Source: Terriglobus roseus
Lineage (GTDB): Bacteria; Acidobacteriota; Terriglobia; Terriglobales; Acidobacteriaceae
Assembly (NCBI RefSeq): GCF_900102185.1
Contig: NZ_LT629690.1
Location: 992,001-1,056,000, forward strand
DNA: 64,000 bases
Direction: 5' to 3'
The position numbers and the translations under genes were made by a program. Within the stretch, counting starts at the first letter, position 1. Every line of letters starts with the position of its first letter. Shown piece after piece: positions 8,640 through 17,114 of this stretch. Under the pieces are notes generated by a model. It was given only the letters and a program-made list of their open reading frames with translations. It was not told where the DNA came from and ran no database searches.

Positions 8640-11600
8640 TTATGCGTGTTGCTCGGAATCCTTGCGTCCATAGGCTAGATAAAAACCGGCTGGCACCAGG
8701 AAGATCGTTAGCAAAACGGAAAGCGTTAGACCTCCGATGAGCGCCTGAGCAAGGGGGGCATACGATTCACTGCCTTCGCCGAGTTTCAGTGCCATGGGGA
8801 GAAGCCCAATGAGCGTGGCGAGTGAAGTCATCAGGATGGGACGTAGACGCACGCGGCAGGAGAGTGTGATCGCCTCTTTAACTTGCATTCCCTGCGAACG
8901 TAAGTGATGCGCGAATTCCACGATCAGAATGCTGTTAGAGAGCGCGATGCCGGCAAGCATCACAACACCCATCAGCGACATGACATTCAGCGTGGTGCCC
9001 CAAAGTAGCAGGGCAAGGATGACTCCCGTAATCCCGGGAGGCAATGCCAGCAGGATGATGAAGGGATCAAGGAATGAGCGGAACTGTGCAACGAGAATCA
9101 GATAAAGCAGAACAACAGAAAGCGTTAGACCGATGGCAAAGCTTCGGAAGGACGCATTCATTGAAGTCACGCTGCCTGCAAGCGTCACGTTGATGCCGCG
9201 CGGTGGATTGGCTTCGTCTACGATCTTCTGAATTGCGGCCGTGATCTTACCAAGATCTTCTTCCTGTGGGCGCACGTAGATGTCCAGATTGCGACGAATC
9301 TGCGTGTGGTCCATCTCCGTGGGAGCATTGAACTGCTCAATCTTGGCAACCATGTCGAGGCGCGTAGGCTGAGTGATGTTCGTGCCATGTAGCGGAATGG
9401 CTTTCAGATCTTCCAGCGATTTGATCTGGCCTTCTTTGTACATGACGGTAAGGAAGTAGTTGTTTCCGCTATTGGGGTCGATCCAGATCGAGGGGGCGAT
9501 CATCTGGTTCGACGTCAGTGCTGTGATGATGTTGGAGACAACTTCTTTCTCCGTTAGGCCAAGCTGGCTGGCACGCGTGCGATCCACCGAGATGCGGAGG
9601 GACGGATAGTCGATGTCCTGCGGTATATATACATCGGCAACGCCATGCACCTGGCGAATCTGCGACGCAAGTTTTTGCGCAAGTCCGAAATCTGCGGTCA
9701 CATCGTTACCGGTAATGCGGACATCGATGGGCGCAGGAGATCCCATATTCAGCACACCATCCACCAGGCTTCCAGAGGAATAGAACGTCTGAACCTCAGG
9801 AATTTCCTTTGCAATGGCTGCTTTCACGTCGTCGATATAACGGAAGCTGCTGACCTTGTGACTGTCCGCTAGAGCGACTTGAGTGAATCCCGTATGCATG
9901 GCTGCATTGGGAGAGAAGAGAGCAGAGAAACCTGGGTCTACACCGATGTTCGTTACGACCATACCGAGATCATGTTTCGATACGATGCGTCGAACGATTG
10001 CTTCGATACGTGCCGCTTCTTCTTCAGTCGCTTCGAGCTTCGTACCAGAAGGAGCCTTGAAGCTGATGACAAACTGGCCTGCATCTGTGCGCGGGAAGAA
10101 TGAAAGTCCCATCAACGGGAAGAGGCACAGAGAGACCACCAACAAGAGGCCGGCAGCCCCTAGAGTTTGCCATGGACGTTGCAGAACACGTTCGACAAGC
10201 CGGTCGTACCGATGCAGGACGGCGTCAAACCCGCGCGCGAAGGCAGCATTGAAGCGTGCCCACAGACCGTGATGGGTGCTCTTTGCATCAGGAGTAATTT
10301 CTGCTTCGAACTCTGACGATTCATGAACAACCTCACCATGTGGGCTTTTGATGAAGCGTGCGCAAAAGAGAGGAACCACGGTCAACGCGACGAAATACGA
10401 AGCGAAGAGTGAGATGACAACTGCAAGAGCTAGCGCGGAGAAGAGAAACTTGCTGACCCCGTACAGCATCGTGACAGGGAAGAAGACCACAACCGTGGTG
10501 AGCGTTCCGGCCAACACGGGAAGGGCAACCTCTTTACCGCCGTTCTCAGCGGCAACTTCAGGCGATTCTCCTTCTTCAAGATGACGGAAGATGTTTTCCA
10601 GAACGACGACAGAGTTATCAATCAGTCGCGAGAGTGCTAGAGCTAGTCCTCCAAGGACCATACTGTTGATTGAGCTCCCGGTCATCTTCAACACAAAGAA
10701 CGTCGTCAACAATGACAAGGGAATAGAGAAGAATACGGCGACCGTTGCACGAAGACTCCCCAGGAAGATGAGAATCATCAAGCAGGTGAGGAACAGGCCG
10801 ACGCCGCCTTCGTGAACCAGCGTTTCAATAGCTGTTTTCACGAAGCGAGACTGATCAAACTCAACATCTGTTTTGAGAGAGGCAGGAACGTCTACGAGCT
10901 TCTTCAGCGTGTCGTTCACACCGTTGACGATGGCAATAGTGTTGGAGTCGCCACCCTGCTTGAAGATGGGTAGATAGACACCGCGCTGTCCATTTACGCG
11001 AACGATGTTGTATTGCAGGCCGAAGGAATCCTGTGGTGTTGCCACATCGCCCACGCGAACAGGCGCTTGCCCCACCATCTTTAGCGGAACCTGGGCAATG
11101 TCTGATGCGCCTTTCAGCATGGAGTTGGTGTAGATGTTGTAGTCGTAGCGTCCGATCTGAACATCACCTGCGGGGAGGATGACGTTGGATTCGTTCACAG
11201 AGCGGACGACATCCATCGGGCTAAGCTGATTTGCCTCCAGCTTGTATGGATCGGCATACAGCATGATTTGTCGCCAACGTCCGCCGAACGGCTGCGTCAC
11301 AGATGCGCCTGCAACACTTGCCAACTGATTACGAACGAAGTTCTGCCCCACGTCTTTGAGCTTGCTCTCGTTCAATCCTGATCCACTGAGCGTAACCAAC
11401 GCGACCGGTGTGCTGGCAGCATCCTGCTTCAGTACGATCGGGGGATAGGTACCAGGAGGCATATCACGAAGATCGCTGCTGGCAAGCGAGGAGATGCTGG
11501 CTGCGTCCGCATCGGGATCTGTTCCCGCACGGAAGTACACCTTGATCAGAGACACGCCGGGAAGAGAACGCGACTCCATGTGGTCGATACCGGAAGCTAG

Positions 11601-11810
11601 CGTGAACTGACGCTCCAAGTGATAGGTGATGTTTGCCTCAATCTGCTGCGGTGGCATGCCAGAGTAAAACGTGGCTACGGCTACAACAGGCAGATTCACT
11701 GCAGGGAACATGTCCACAGGCATGTCGCCAATGCTGACGGCGCCAAGGATCATCATCACAAGGCACAGAACCACGATGAGGTAAGGATTGCGGATGGAAA
11801 AGGATGACAT
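8640..11810 (-). CDS. RND multidrug-type efflux permease (HAE-like, AcrB family)
   Basis: A 1056-residue inner-membrane proton antiporter, the pump of a tripartite efflux complex. It opens with FSIRNPYLIVVLCLVMMILG and the porter entry FPAVNLPVVAVATFYSGMPPQQIE. Two sets of membrane helices flank two large periplasmic loops. In helix 4 the usual Asp-Asp pair of AcrB is replaced by ALSRLIDNSVVVLENIF: one Asp is kept, the other is Asn, and an Arg lies just before it. The last gene of a three-gene set, it starts 23 bases after the adaptor stop. The hydrophobic family resembles MdtB/MdtC-type or HAE1 pumps more than metal pumps; substrate unknown. Confidence 0.92.
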   Translation of the reverse strand: MSSFSIRNPYLIVVLCLVMMILGAVSIGDMPVDMFPAVNLPVVAVATFYSGMPPQQIEANITYHLERQFTLASGIDHMESRSLPGVSLIKVYFRAGTDPDADAASISSLASSDLRDMPPGTYPPIVLKQDAASTPVALVTLSGSGLNESKLKDVGQNFVRNQLASVAGASVTQPFGGRWRQIMLYADPYKLEANQLSPMDVVRSVNESNVILPAGDVQIGRYDYNIYTNSMLKGASDIAQVPLKMVGQAPVRVGDVATPQDSFGLQYNIVRVNGQRGVYLPIFKQGGDSNTIAIVNGVNDTLKKLVDVPASLKTDVEFDQSRFVKTAIETLVHEGGVGLFLTCLMILIFLGSLRATVAVFFSIPLSLLTTFFVLKMTGSSINSMVLGGLALALSRLIDNSVVVLENIFRHLEEGESPEVAAENGGKEVALPVLAGTLTTVVVFFPVTMLYGVSKFLFSALALAVVISLFASYFVALTVVPLFCARFIKSPHGEVVHESSEFEAEITPDAKSTHHGLWARFNAAFARGFDAVLHRYDRLVERVLQRPWQTLGAAGLLLVVSLCLFPLMGLSFFPRTDAGQFVISFKAPSGTKLEATEEEAARIEAIVRRIVSKHDLGMVVTNIGVDPGFSALFSPNAAMHTGFTQVALADSHKVSSFRYIDDVKAAIAKEIPEVQTFYSSGSLVDGVLNMGSPAPIDVRITGNDVTADFGLAQKLASQIRQVHGVADVYIPQDIDYPSLRISVDRTRASQLGLTEKEVVSNIITALTSNQMIAPSIWIDPNSGNNYFLTVMYKEGQIKSLEDLKAIPLHGTNITQPTRLDMVAKIEQFNAPTEMDHTQIRRNLDIYVRPQEEDLGKITAAIQKIVDEANPPRGINVTLAGSVTSMNASFRSFAIGLTLSVVLLYLILVAQFRSFLDPFIILLALPPGITGVILALLLWGTTLNVMSLMGVVMLAGIALSNSILIVEFAHHLRSQGMQVKEAITLSCRVRLRPILMTSLATLIGLLPMALKLGEGSESYAPLAQALIGGLTLSVLLTIFLVPAGFYLAYGRKDSEQHA

Positions 11811-11833
11811 CGGCTTTCGCTGGCCCTCTCTGT

Positions 11834-13036
11834 TTAGCTGCCTTTGGTTTCGTACGCAGCGGGTTGTGCGTCCACACGCTGACCATCGGAAATGCCTGTG
11901 TGCCGTCCGACGATGACCTTGTCACCTTTATCGAGTCCGGAAAGAATCTCCACGCGATTTGCCGTCTGCAGCCCAACCTGAACCGTGACCAGGTGAACGA
12001 TACCGTCGCGTACTACGTAGGCTTGTTGCACGCTGGTTCCTAATCCATCCACCGCATCCAGCGGCACGCTCAACGCTGCCGGACGATTTGCAAGATGAAG
12101 ATGAACCTCTGCATACATTCCTGGGACTAAGGAATCATCAGGGTTTGGCACATCCACTTCGGTGTCCATGGTTCGTGTAGCTGTCTGCACTGAGTCGGCG
12201 TAGCGAGTGACTTTGCCCTGTAACTTACGACCTGTGCTCGTGACTTCTACATCCACTGTTTGTCCATTACGGATTTCAGCGACTGCATTGACGGGAACAG
12301 GAAGAACGAGTCGCAGTAGATTGTTCTGCGCGAGGCGCACAACAGGCATGGCCTGCGTCTGTGAGGAGATGCCTGCCTGGATCATGGAACCAGTGTTGGC
12401 ATAGCGTTTGGTAACAACTCCCGTAAAGGGGGCACGAATGGTTGCGTATTGAAACATTGCCTGTGCACGCGAGTATTCCGACTGTGCTTGCGCCTTGCTC
12501 TGTTCTGCTGCTTTCAAGCTTGAGTTTGCGCTGGCAAGTTGTGCTGCTGCTTCGAGCTGTTTGGCCTGTGCAACGTCGATTTCTTGCCGAGGAACCAGAC
12601 CTTGATCGCGTTTGGCAACATCGCTAATGCGTTTGAAAGACAATGTTGAGATATTTGAGTTTGCTTCTGCACGCTGGACTGCTGCTTGCGCCGTGATGAT
12701 GTTTGCGTCGGCTGCAGATACTCCCGCTTTTGCCTTGGCTACGTCATCCTGAATTTCAGGTACTTCTAGAGTGGCAAGGATTGCGTTTTGCGCGACGTGG
12801 CTTCCTACGTCGACATTGATCGCTCTTACGTAGCCCGCGATCTTTGCCATCACGTCCACTTCCTGAAACGGGCGAAATTCTGCTGAAAGTACAAGGTTGT
12901 TTTCCAGACTGGCGGGGGCAGCGATGGCCACAGGAACTGTTGGCGTTACTGCTGTAGGTGCAGGTGCGGATTTGCAACCCTGTGATGTTGCAAGTGTGGT
13001 CAAGGCAGCCACAATCAAGCCACTTTTTTTTCTCAC
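11834..13036 (-). CDS. RND efflux periplasmic adaptor (membrane-fusion protein)
   Basis: A 400-residue adaptor linking the RND pump to the TolC-like channel. The N-terminus is a signal with a possible lipobox (TLATSQGC). The lipoyl halves (VMAKIAGYVRAINVDVGSHV and ATIRAPFTGVVTKRYANTGS) are separated by an Ala/Gln-rich coiled-coil hairpin (AKAGVSAADANIITAQAAVQ onward). Beta-barrel and membrane-proximal domains close the chain. It is the middle gene of the set, 13 bases after the channel gene. Confidence 0.92.
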   Translation of the reverse strand: MRKKSGLIVAALTTLATSQGCKSAPAPTAVTPTVPVAIAAPASLENNLVLSAEFRPFQEVDVMAKIAGYVRAINVDVGSHVAQNAILATLEVPEIQDDVAKAKAGVSAADANIITAQAAVQRAEANSNISTLSFKRISDVAKRDQGLVPRQEIDVAQAKQLEAAAQLASANSSLKAAEQSKAQAQSEYSRAQAMFQYATIRAPFTGVVTKRYANTGSMIQAGISSQTQAMPVVRLAQNNLLRLVLPVPVNAVAEIRNGQTVDVEVTSTGRKLQGKVTRYADSVQTATRTMDTEVDVPNPDDSLVPGMYAEVHLHLANRPAALSVPLDAVDGLGTSVQQAYVVRDGIVHLVTVQVGLQTANRVEILSGLDKGDKVIVGRHTGISDGQRVDAQPAAYETKGS

Positions 13037-13049
13037 GATCGTTGCCCTC

Positions 13050-14357
13050 TCAGTTCAGGAGTCCTGTTGCGAAATCAAGCTCTGCGTGCCGTGACAGATA
13101 GGTATAAGTCGCATCGGCGGCGCTGATCTCGGCGGAAGTTTCATTCAGTTGTGCTTCGTTCAACTCGACAATGCTGCCCAGGCCCGCGTCATAGCGATCT
13201 TGCGCCAGCCGTAATGCTTCCTTGCTTTGCTGTACAAGCCGCGCCGTCACGTCGAGACTGCGATACGCTTCGTCCGCGCGGTACCATGCATCACGCACTT
13301 GTTCATTCACCTGCAGTCGCAAAGCCTCTGTATCGCGAGTGCGAGCGGTGGCTTCCAGTTGCGCTTCCGCACGCCGCGCCGCAAACAGGCCGCCATTGAA
13401 GACAGGAATATTGAGATTGAAGCCTGCCGCGGCATAGCTGTCATGCAGCGTGTGGTCGTGATATGGAACTTGCCCGGCTGCGCCCAGAACGTTCAGGGTG
13501 GGATAGCTGAGCCGCTTTTCCGATTGAGCAAACTCTTCTGCGGACAACTGCTGCGCGTGTGCAGCACTCAGGTCTGCACGCTGAGTCATAGCCTGTTGTA
13601 GTAAGTCCTCAGGTGTTGGGGGAAGAGAATCTGGAGTGATTGGTTCGCTCAAGTCAGCATGGATTACCTGAGGCTCTCCCATAGCGGTTGCCATGCGGGA
13701 ACGTTCCTGCGAAACAGTGCTCTGGGCGCGAACGACCGCTAACTCCGCTTCGCTTTCCAATGCCTTCGCGAAGTTGACGTCGAGTGTGGAACGAAGTTCA
13801 CTTTGCGCGAGTGCTTCTAACTGACGAGAGATAAGGTGGCGATTCTGTTGCGCAGCTTGCGCGGCTCGAAGTACAGCCTCTGCGCCGAGCACACCAAAGT
13901 AGGCTTCCCGAACGTTGAGTCGGACTTGTGCACGTGTCAAAGTTGCCAGATCGCTCTGCGCCGCAGAATGGTAACGCGTTGAACGGATCAGTGCGCTGGT
14001 GCGACCAAAATCGGTAACCAACTGTGAAAGGTTGCCGCCGTATGCAAAACGATCTGAAACCGCTGACGTGGTGATATTGCCCACGGCAGTGGAACTCCCA
14101 GTATCAGCAACCAGAGCCCCAGTCGCATTGAATGCGATTGTGGGCTGAAGCCCGGAACGGGCCTCACGGATGCGCTGTGCAGAAGCCCGTGCACGAAGCT
14201 GTGCGGCAAGCAAACGAGGCTGATTGGCTACCGCGATACTCTCTGCCTGAGCCAGACTTAGTGGACTTTGTGACGGAGGCATCCCAGCGGTCTGGCTCCA
14301 TATTGGGCCGGGCAGAAAAAGGAGGCAGCTTGCTGCAAGTAAGTTTCGAAAAGACAT
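13050..14357 (-). CDS. TolC-family outer-membrane efflux channel
   Basis: A 435-residue channel with a signal peptide ending near PIWSQ and two TolC repeats built of long amphipathic helices (SLAQAESIAVANQPRLLAAQ; APRT-like helices; DRYDAGLGSIVELNEAQLNE near the end). It would form the outer-membrane tunnel of this RND complex. It is the first gene of the operon. Its start lies 223 bases from the divergent response regulator, with a tandem repeat in between that may control both directions. Confidence 0.92.
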   Translation of the reverse strand: MSFRNLLAASCLLFLPGPIWSQTAGMPPSQSPLSLAQAESIAVANQPRLLAAQLRARASAQRIREARSGLQPTIAFNATGALVADTGSSTAVGNITTSAVSDRFAYGGNLSQLVTDFGRTSALIRSTRYHSAAQSDLATLTRAQVRLNVREAYFGVLGAEAVLRAAQAAQQNRHLISRQLEALAQSELRSTLDVNFAKALESEAELAVVRAQSTVSQERSRMATAMGEPQVIHADLSEPITPDSLPPTPEDLLQQAMTQRADLSAAHAQQLSAEEFAQSEKRLSYPTLNVLGAAGQVPYHDHTLHDSYAAAGFNLNIPVFNGGLFAARRAEAQLEATARTRDTEALRLQVNEQVRDAWYRADEAYRSLDVTARLVQQSKEALRLAQDRYDAGLGSIVELNEAQLNETSAEISAADATYTYLSRHAELDFATGLLN

Positions 14358-14492
14358 CTGTCGTTACCGGCCTCCGCAGGATGTAATCGGGTAAGCGATG
14401 GGCGGTCGGATAATCAAAATTGTGGAGATTTGGCGCATAAACGCGGATGCTCCGGAGCAGATGTGCTCAACCGGAGTGGACCACTATCTTCC

Positions 14493-14519
14493 CTTACAAA
14501 GCCTGACAACTTTCTGACA
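14493..14519. promoter_or_regulatory. Tandem CTkACA half-sites, candidate binding site of the OmpR-type regulator
   Basis: CTTACA at 14493, CTGACA at 14503 and CTGACA at 14514 lie in direct orientation at 10- and 11-base steps, the helical-turn spacing that OmpR/PhoB-family regulators prefer. They sit 60-90 bases before the response regulator and about 140 bases before the divergent pump operon. Seen in the sequence; the regulator assignment is inferred. Confidence 0.5.
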
Positions 14520-14580
14520 TTTCAAAATGGCACTTGTGTCTCTGTTCCACGTTGCGAAATGATGTGGAGGAGGGCAGGAT

Positions 14581-15282
14581 ATGACGCAGTCATCTTCGAA
14601 AATTCTGATTATCGAGGACGATCGAAAGATGTCAGATGCCCTTGTAACGGGCATTCAAGCGGCTGGCTATGAGGTCATAGCGGCGGGATCTGCAGAGGAA
14701 GGTTTTTTCCTTGTCCACAGTGAGCGTCCGGACTTGCTTCTTCTAGATCTCACGCTTCCTCAACGCAATGGCTTGGATATCCTGCGTCAACTTCGCAAAG
14801 ACGGAACGGATCTACGAGTCTTGATCCTCACGTCGCACAATACAGTCGAAGATCGCGTCGAGGGTCTGAATACAGGTGCCGATGACTATCTCGGCAAGCC
14901 ATTTTCATTTCCTGAACTGCTCGCGCGTATCGATGCTTTGCTTCGGCGTTTTCTACCATCGAAAGAGACTTCTACCCTCTCCATCGGAGATCTCTTTCTG
15001 GATCGCAAGGCAAGAACAGCGTCGCGCGGTGGAGATGTTCTTGACCTAACTGCGCGCGAGTTCGATCTTTTGCTGTACCTTGCAGAGAATCGCGGACGCA
15101 CAGTCTCGCGCGAAATGCTGGCTCGGGATGTGTGGAGAGAGATGTCGCGCTTTACTCCAATCGATAACGTGATTGATGTGCAGATTGCGCGGTTGCGTCG
15201 CAAGGTGGACGACCCGTTCTCGATTAAGCTGCTGCAAACGATTCGTGGATTAGGCTTCAGTCTTAGGGAGCCTCTGCCCTGA
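14581..15282 (+). CDS. OmpR/PhoB-family response regulator
   Basis: A 233-residue cytoplasmic regulator. The receiver (about 7-120) has an acidic pair EDD at 12-14, phosphoacceptor Asp56 in LLLLDLTLPQRNG, Thr/Ser in ILTSHN and Lys in YLGKPFSF, all intact. The C-terminal winged helix has LTAREFDLLLYLAENRGRTV and DVQIARLRRKVDD. GGAGGAGGG precedes the ATG. The stop overlaps the kinase start by one base (TGATG), so the two are translationally coupled. It faces the RND operon, its likely target. Confidence 0.95.
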   Translation: MTQSSSKILIIEDDRKMSDALVTGIQAAGYEVIAAGSAEEGFFLVHSERPDLLLLDLTLPQRNGLDILRQLRKDGTDLRVLILTSHNTVEDRVEGLNTGADDYLGKPFSFPELLARIDALLRRFLPSKETSTLSIGDLFLDRKARTASRGGDVLDLTAREFDLLLYLAENRGRTVSREMLARDVWREMSRFTPIDNVIDVQIARLRRKVDDPFSIKLLQTIRGLGFSLREPLP

Positions 15283-16706
15283 TGCGATGGCTGCCATCCA
15301 ACCTTCGAACCAGACTGACGTTCTGGTATGTCGGTGTTCTGGCAGTGCTTCTTCTCGTGTATGCAGCAATCGTTTTTGCATTTCAATATGCGGTTCTGAC
15401 CAAGCAAATTGTCCACGATGAAATCCAGGATGTAGTAACAGCAGAAGGGCTTCTCTACTTCGACTACGCTGGCACATTGCAGCTTCGTCAGGATTACTAT
15501 TCACGGCCCCAATCGCGGCTGTTAGTCGACAGGCTGATGGAAGTGCGCGATAGCAGTGGTAGGGTGCTCTATCGCAGTCCCACGCTTGGCAACATGAGCT
15601 TAGGAGGGCCTGTTCGGGCCGGAGAAGGCGATGTTGATTTCAATGAACGTCTAGTTCGTCTCGCAGATGGCACTCATGTGCTTTTGATCAGCCATATCCA
15701 TGGCATGAACGGCCAGCAATTGCTGATCCGCCTTGCCTACAGCATGGCTCCGCTTCGAGCACGCATGATCCAGTTTCTTGTGGTTTTGCTGATCGCGATC
15801 CCGGTTGCTTTATTGATTGCAGGGGCGGCAGGGCAAGCGATTGCAAAACGTGCTTTGAGGCCAGTAGAAGAGATGGCCATGCGCGCCGAGGGCATCACAG
15901 CAAAGAATTTGCACGACCGTCTAGAGGTTGTGAACCCGGAAGATGAATTAGGGCAGCTTGCATTGGTTTTTAACCATTTACTGGATCGCTTGGAACAGTC
16001 ATTTGAACAATTGCAACGCTTCACTGCGGATGCGGCACACGAACTGCGAACTCCGATTGCGGCATTGCGGACCATTGGTGAGGTAGCCCTTCAAGATGAG
16101 TCCGGAGACGAGGTATGTAAGGAGGCGCTCAGCAGCATTCTGGAGGAGACATCCAGACTTAGCGAGACTGTCGATGCGTTGTTGCTTCTTGCTCGCGCTG
16201 AGACGACACAAGGTGGTCAGGAGCCTGAAGCGTGGCCGTTGCAATCTCTAGTAGATGAAGTTTTGAATCTGCTCGAAGTGCTTATTGAAGAAAAGGGGCT
16301 TCTCGTTGTTCAGGATGGTGAAGCCATTGGAAGGAGAAGCGTAAGGGCCGACCGTGGCCTGCTCCGGATTGCACTGATGAATGTGATTCACAATGCGGTT
16401 AAGTTTTCCCCACGTGATGGATCGCTTCGCATTGGTTATGCCCTGTGCGACACCGATTCGCAAGCCATTCAGGTTGCTGTTGAGGACAGTGGGCCGGGGA
16501 TCGCGAATGGAGAGCACAAGCGTGTATTCGATCGCTTCTTTACGAGCAGTACACGAGATACTATTGCGCACACAGGTACAGGGTTAGGACTCTCGGTGTC
16601 GAAGCTCGTAATCGAACGCATTGGAGGAACGATTCACTTTGACAGCGCTGCTGAAGTGGGCGCGAGGTGTGTTATCTGCCTTCCGGAAGCGTCATCATCC
16701 GAATGA
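15282..16706 (+). CDS. Sensor histidine kinase with HAMP domain, partner of the OmpR-type regulator
   Basis: A 474-residue inner-membrane kinase. Helix 1 is at about 12-35 and helix 2 at about 162-185, enclosing a periplasmic sensor of about 125 residues. HAMP follows (RPVEEMAMRAEGITAKNLHD). The H-box is FTADAAHELRTPIAALR, with the N-box (NVIHNAVKFSP), DSGPGI and GTGLGLSVSK of the ATPase domain. Layout and length match CusS/QseC-type kinases of OmpR systems. The signal is unknown; the adjacent pump suggests an envelope toxicant. Confidence 0.94.
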   Translation: MRWLPSNLRTRLTFWYVGVLAVLLLVYAAIVFAFQYAVLTKQIVHDEIQDVVTAEGLLYFDYAGTLQLRQDYYSRPQSRLLVDRLMEVRDSSGRVLYRSPTLGNMSLGGPVRAGEGDVDFNERLVRLADGTHVLLISHIHGMNGQQLLIRLAYSMAPLRARMIQFLVVLLIAIPVALLIAGAAGQAIAKRALRPVEEMAMRAEGITAKNLHDRLEVVNPEDELGQLALVFNHLLDRLEQSFEQLQRFTADAAHELRTPIAALRTIGEVALQDESGDEVCKEALSSILEETSRLSETVDALLLLARAETTQGGQEPEAWPLQSLVDEVLNLLEVLIEEKGLLVVQDGEAIGRRSVRADRGLLRIALMNVIHNAVKFSPRDGSLRIGYALCDTDSQAIQVAVEDSGPGIANGEHKRVFDRFFTSSTRDTIAHTGTGLGLSVSKLVIERIGGTIHFDSAAEVGARCVICLPEASSSE

Positions 16707-16754
16707 AGTTGCCAGATTGCGTCGTGCTGCAGAGCCTGCGTTATGCTGAAAAAT

Positions 16755-17054
16755 ATGGCGATAGAAATTCGCGGTGATAGCGTGATTCGTCGTGCTGAGG
16801 GATGGCTTAGCGCGTGGGTCGGAGAAGAGCTTGTAATGATGAGCGCCGATACAGGGACATGTATCAGCCTTTCGCCTACCGGTGGCCGCACATGGGAGCT
16901 ACTGGAAACACCGCGTCAGCTAGATTCTCTGGTTGATGAACTGGTCCATGAATATGGCGCGACAGATGATGAAGTCCGCACGGATGTTTTGACGTTTCTT
17001 GAGCGCCTGCAAAAGGAAGGTGGCATCACCGTCGGAGAGTCAACCGCTGCTTGA
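16755..17054 (+). CDS. PqqD-family protein, orphan
   Basis: A 99-residue protein with the PqqD/RiPP-recognition-element pattern: a beta hairpin (DSVIRRAEGWLSAWVGEELV), a turn with SLSPTGGRTWELL, then a helical C-terminus (LDSLVDELVHEYG; VRTDVLTFLERLQKEGGI). PqqD binds the PqqA peptide and presents it to the radical-SAM enzyme PqqE. No PqqA, PqqE or other radical-SAM gene lies here, so the role is open; it could be one of the stand-alone members that serve other peptide or kinase systems. ATG 16743 would add four residues; neither start has a clear ribosome-binding site. Confidence 0.75.
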   Translation: MAIEIRGDSVIRRAEGWLSAWVGEELVMMSADTGTCISLSPTGGRTWELLETPRQLDSLVDELVHEYGATDDEVRTDVLTFLERLQKEGGITVGESTAA

Positions 17055-17071
17055 GTTGAAGCTAGCAGGTA

Positions 17072-17110
17072 AGAGGCCGACAGTGTTCTGAGCACCGTCG
17101 GCCTTTCCGC
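17072..17110. terminator. Bidirectional terminator
   Basis: GAGGCCGACAGTG pairs with CACCGTCGGCCTTTC (one mismatch) between the convergent PqqD-like and receptor genes. A short T-tract follows on the plus strand. Confidence 0.75.
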
Positions 17111-17114
17111 TTTG

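Noticed and set aside
8640-11810. Second CzcA-type metal pump
   Set aside because: Its entry and helix-4 sequences resemble multidrug-type RND pumps, and its adaptor and channel lack metal-system marks.
16755-17054. PQQ biosynthesis locus serving the PQQ dehydrogenase at 36-38 kb
   Set aside because: Only a PqqD-like gene is present; no pqqA, B, C or E in the window, and it lies 20 kb away.
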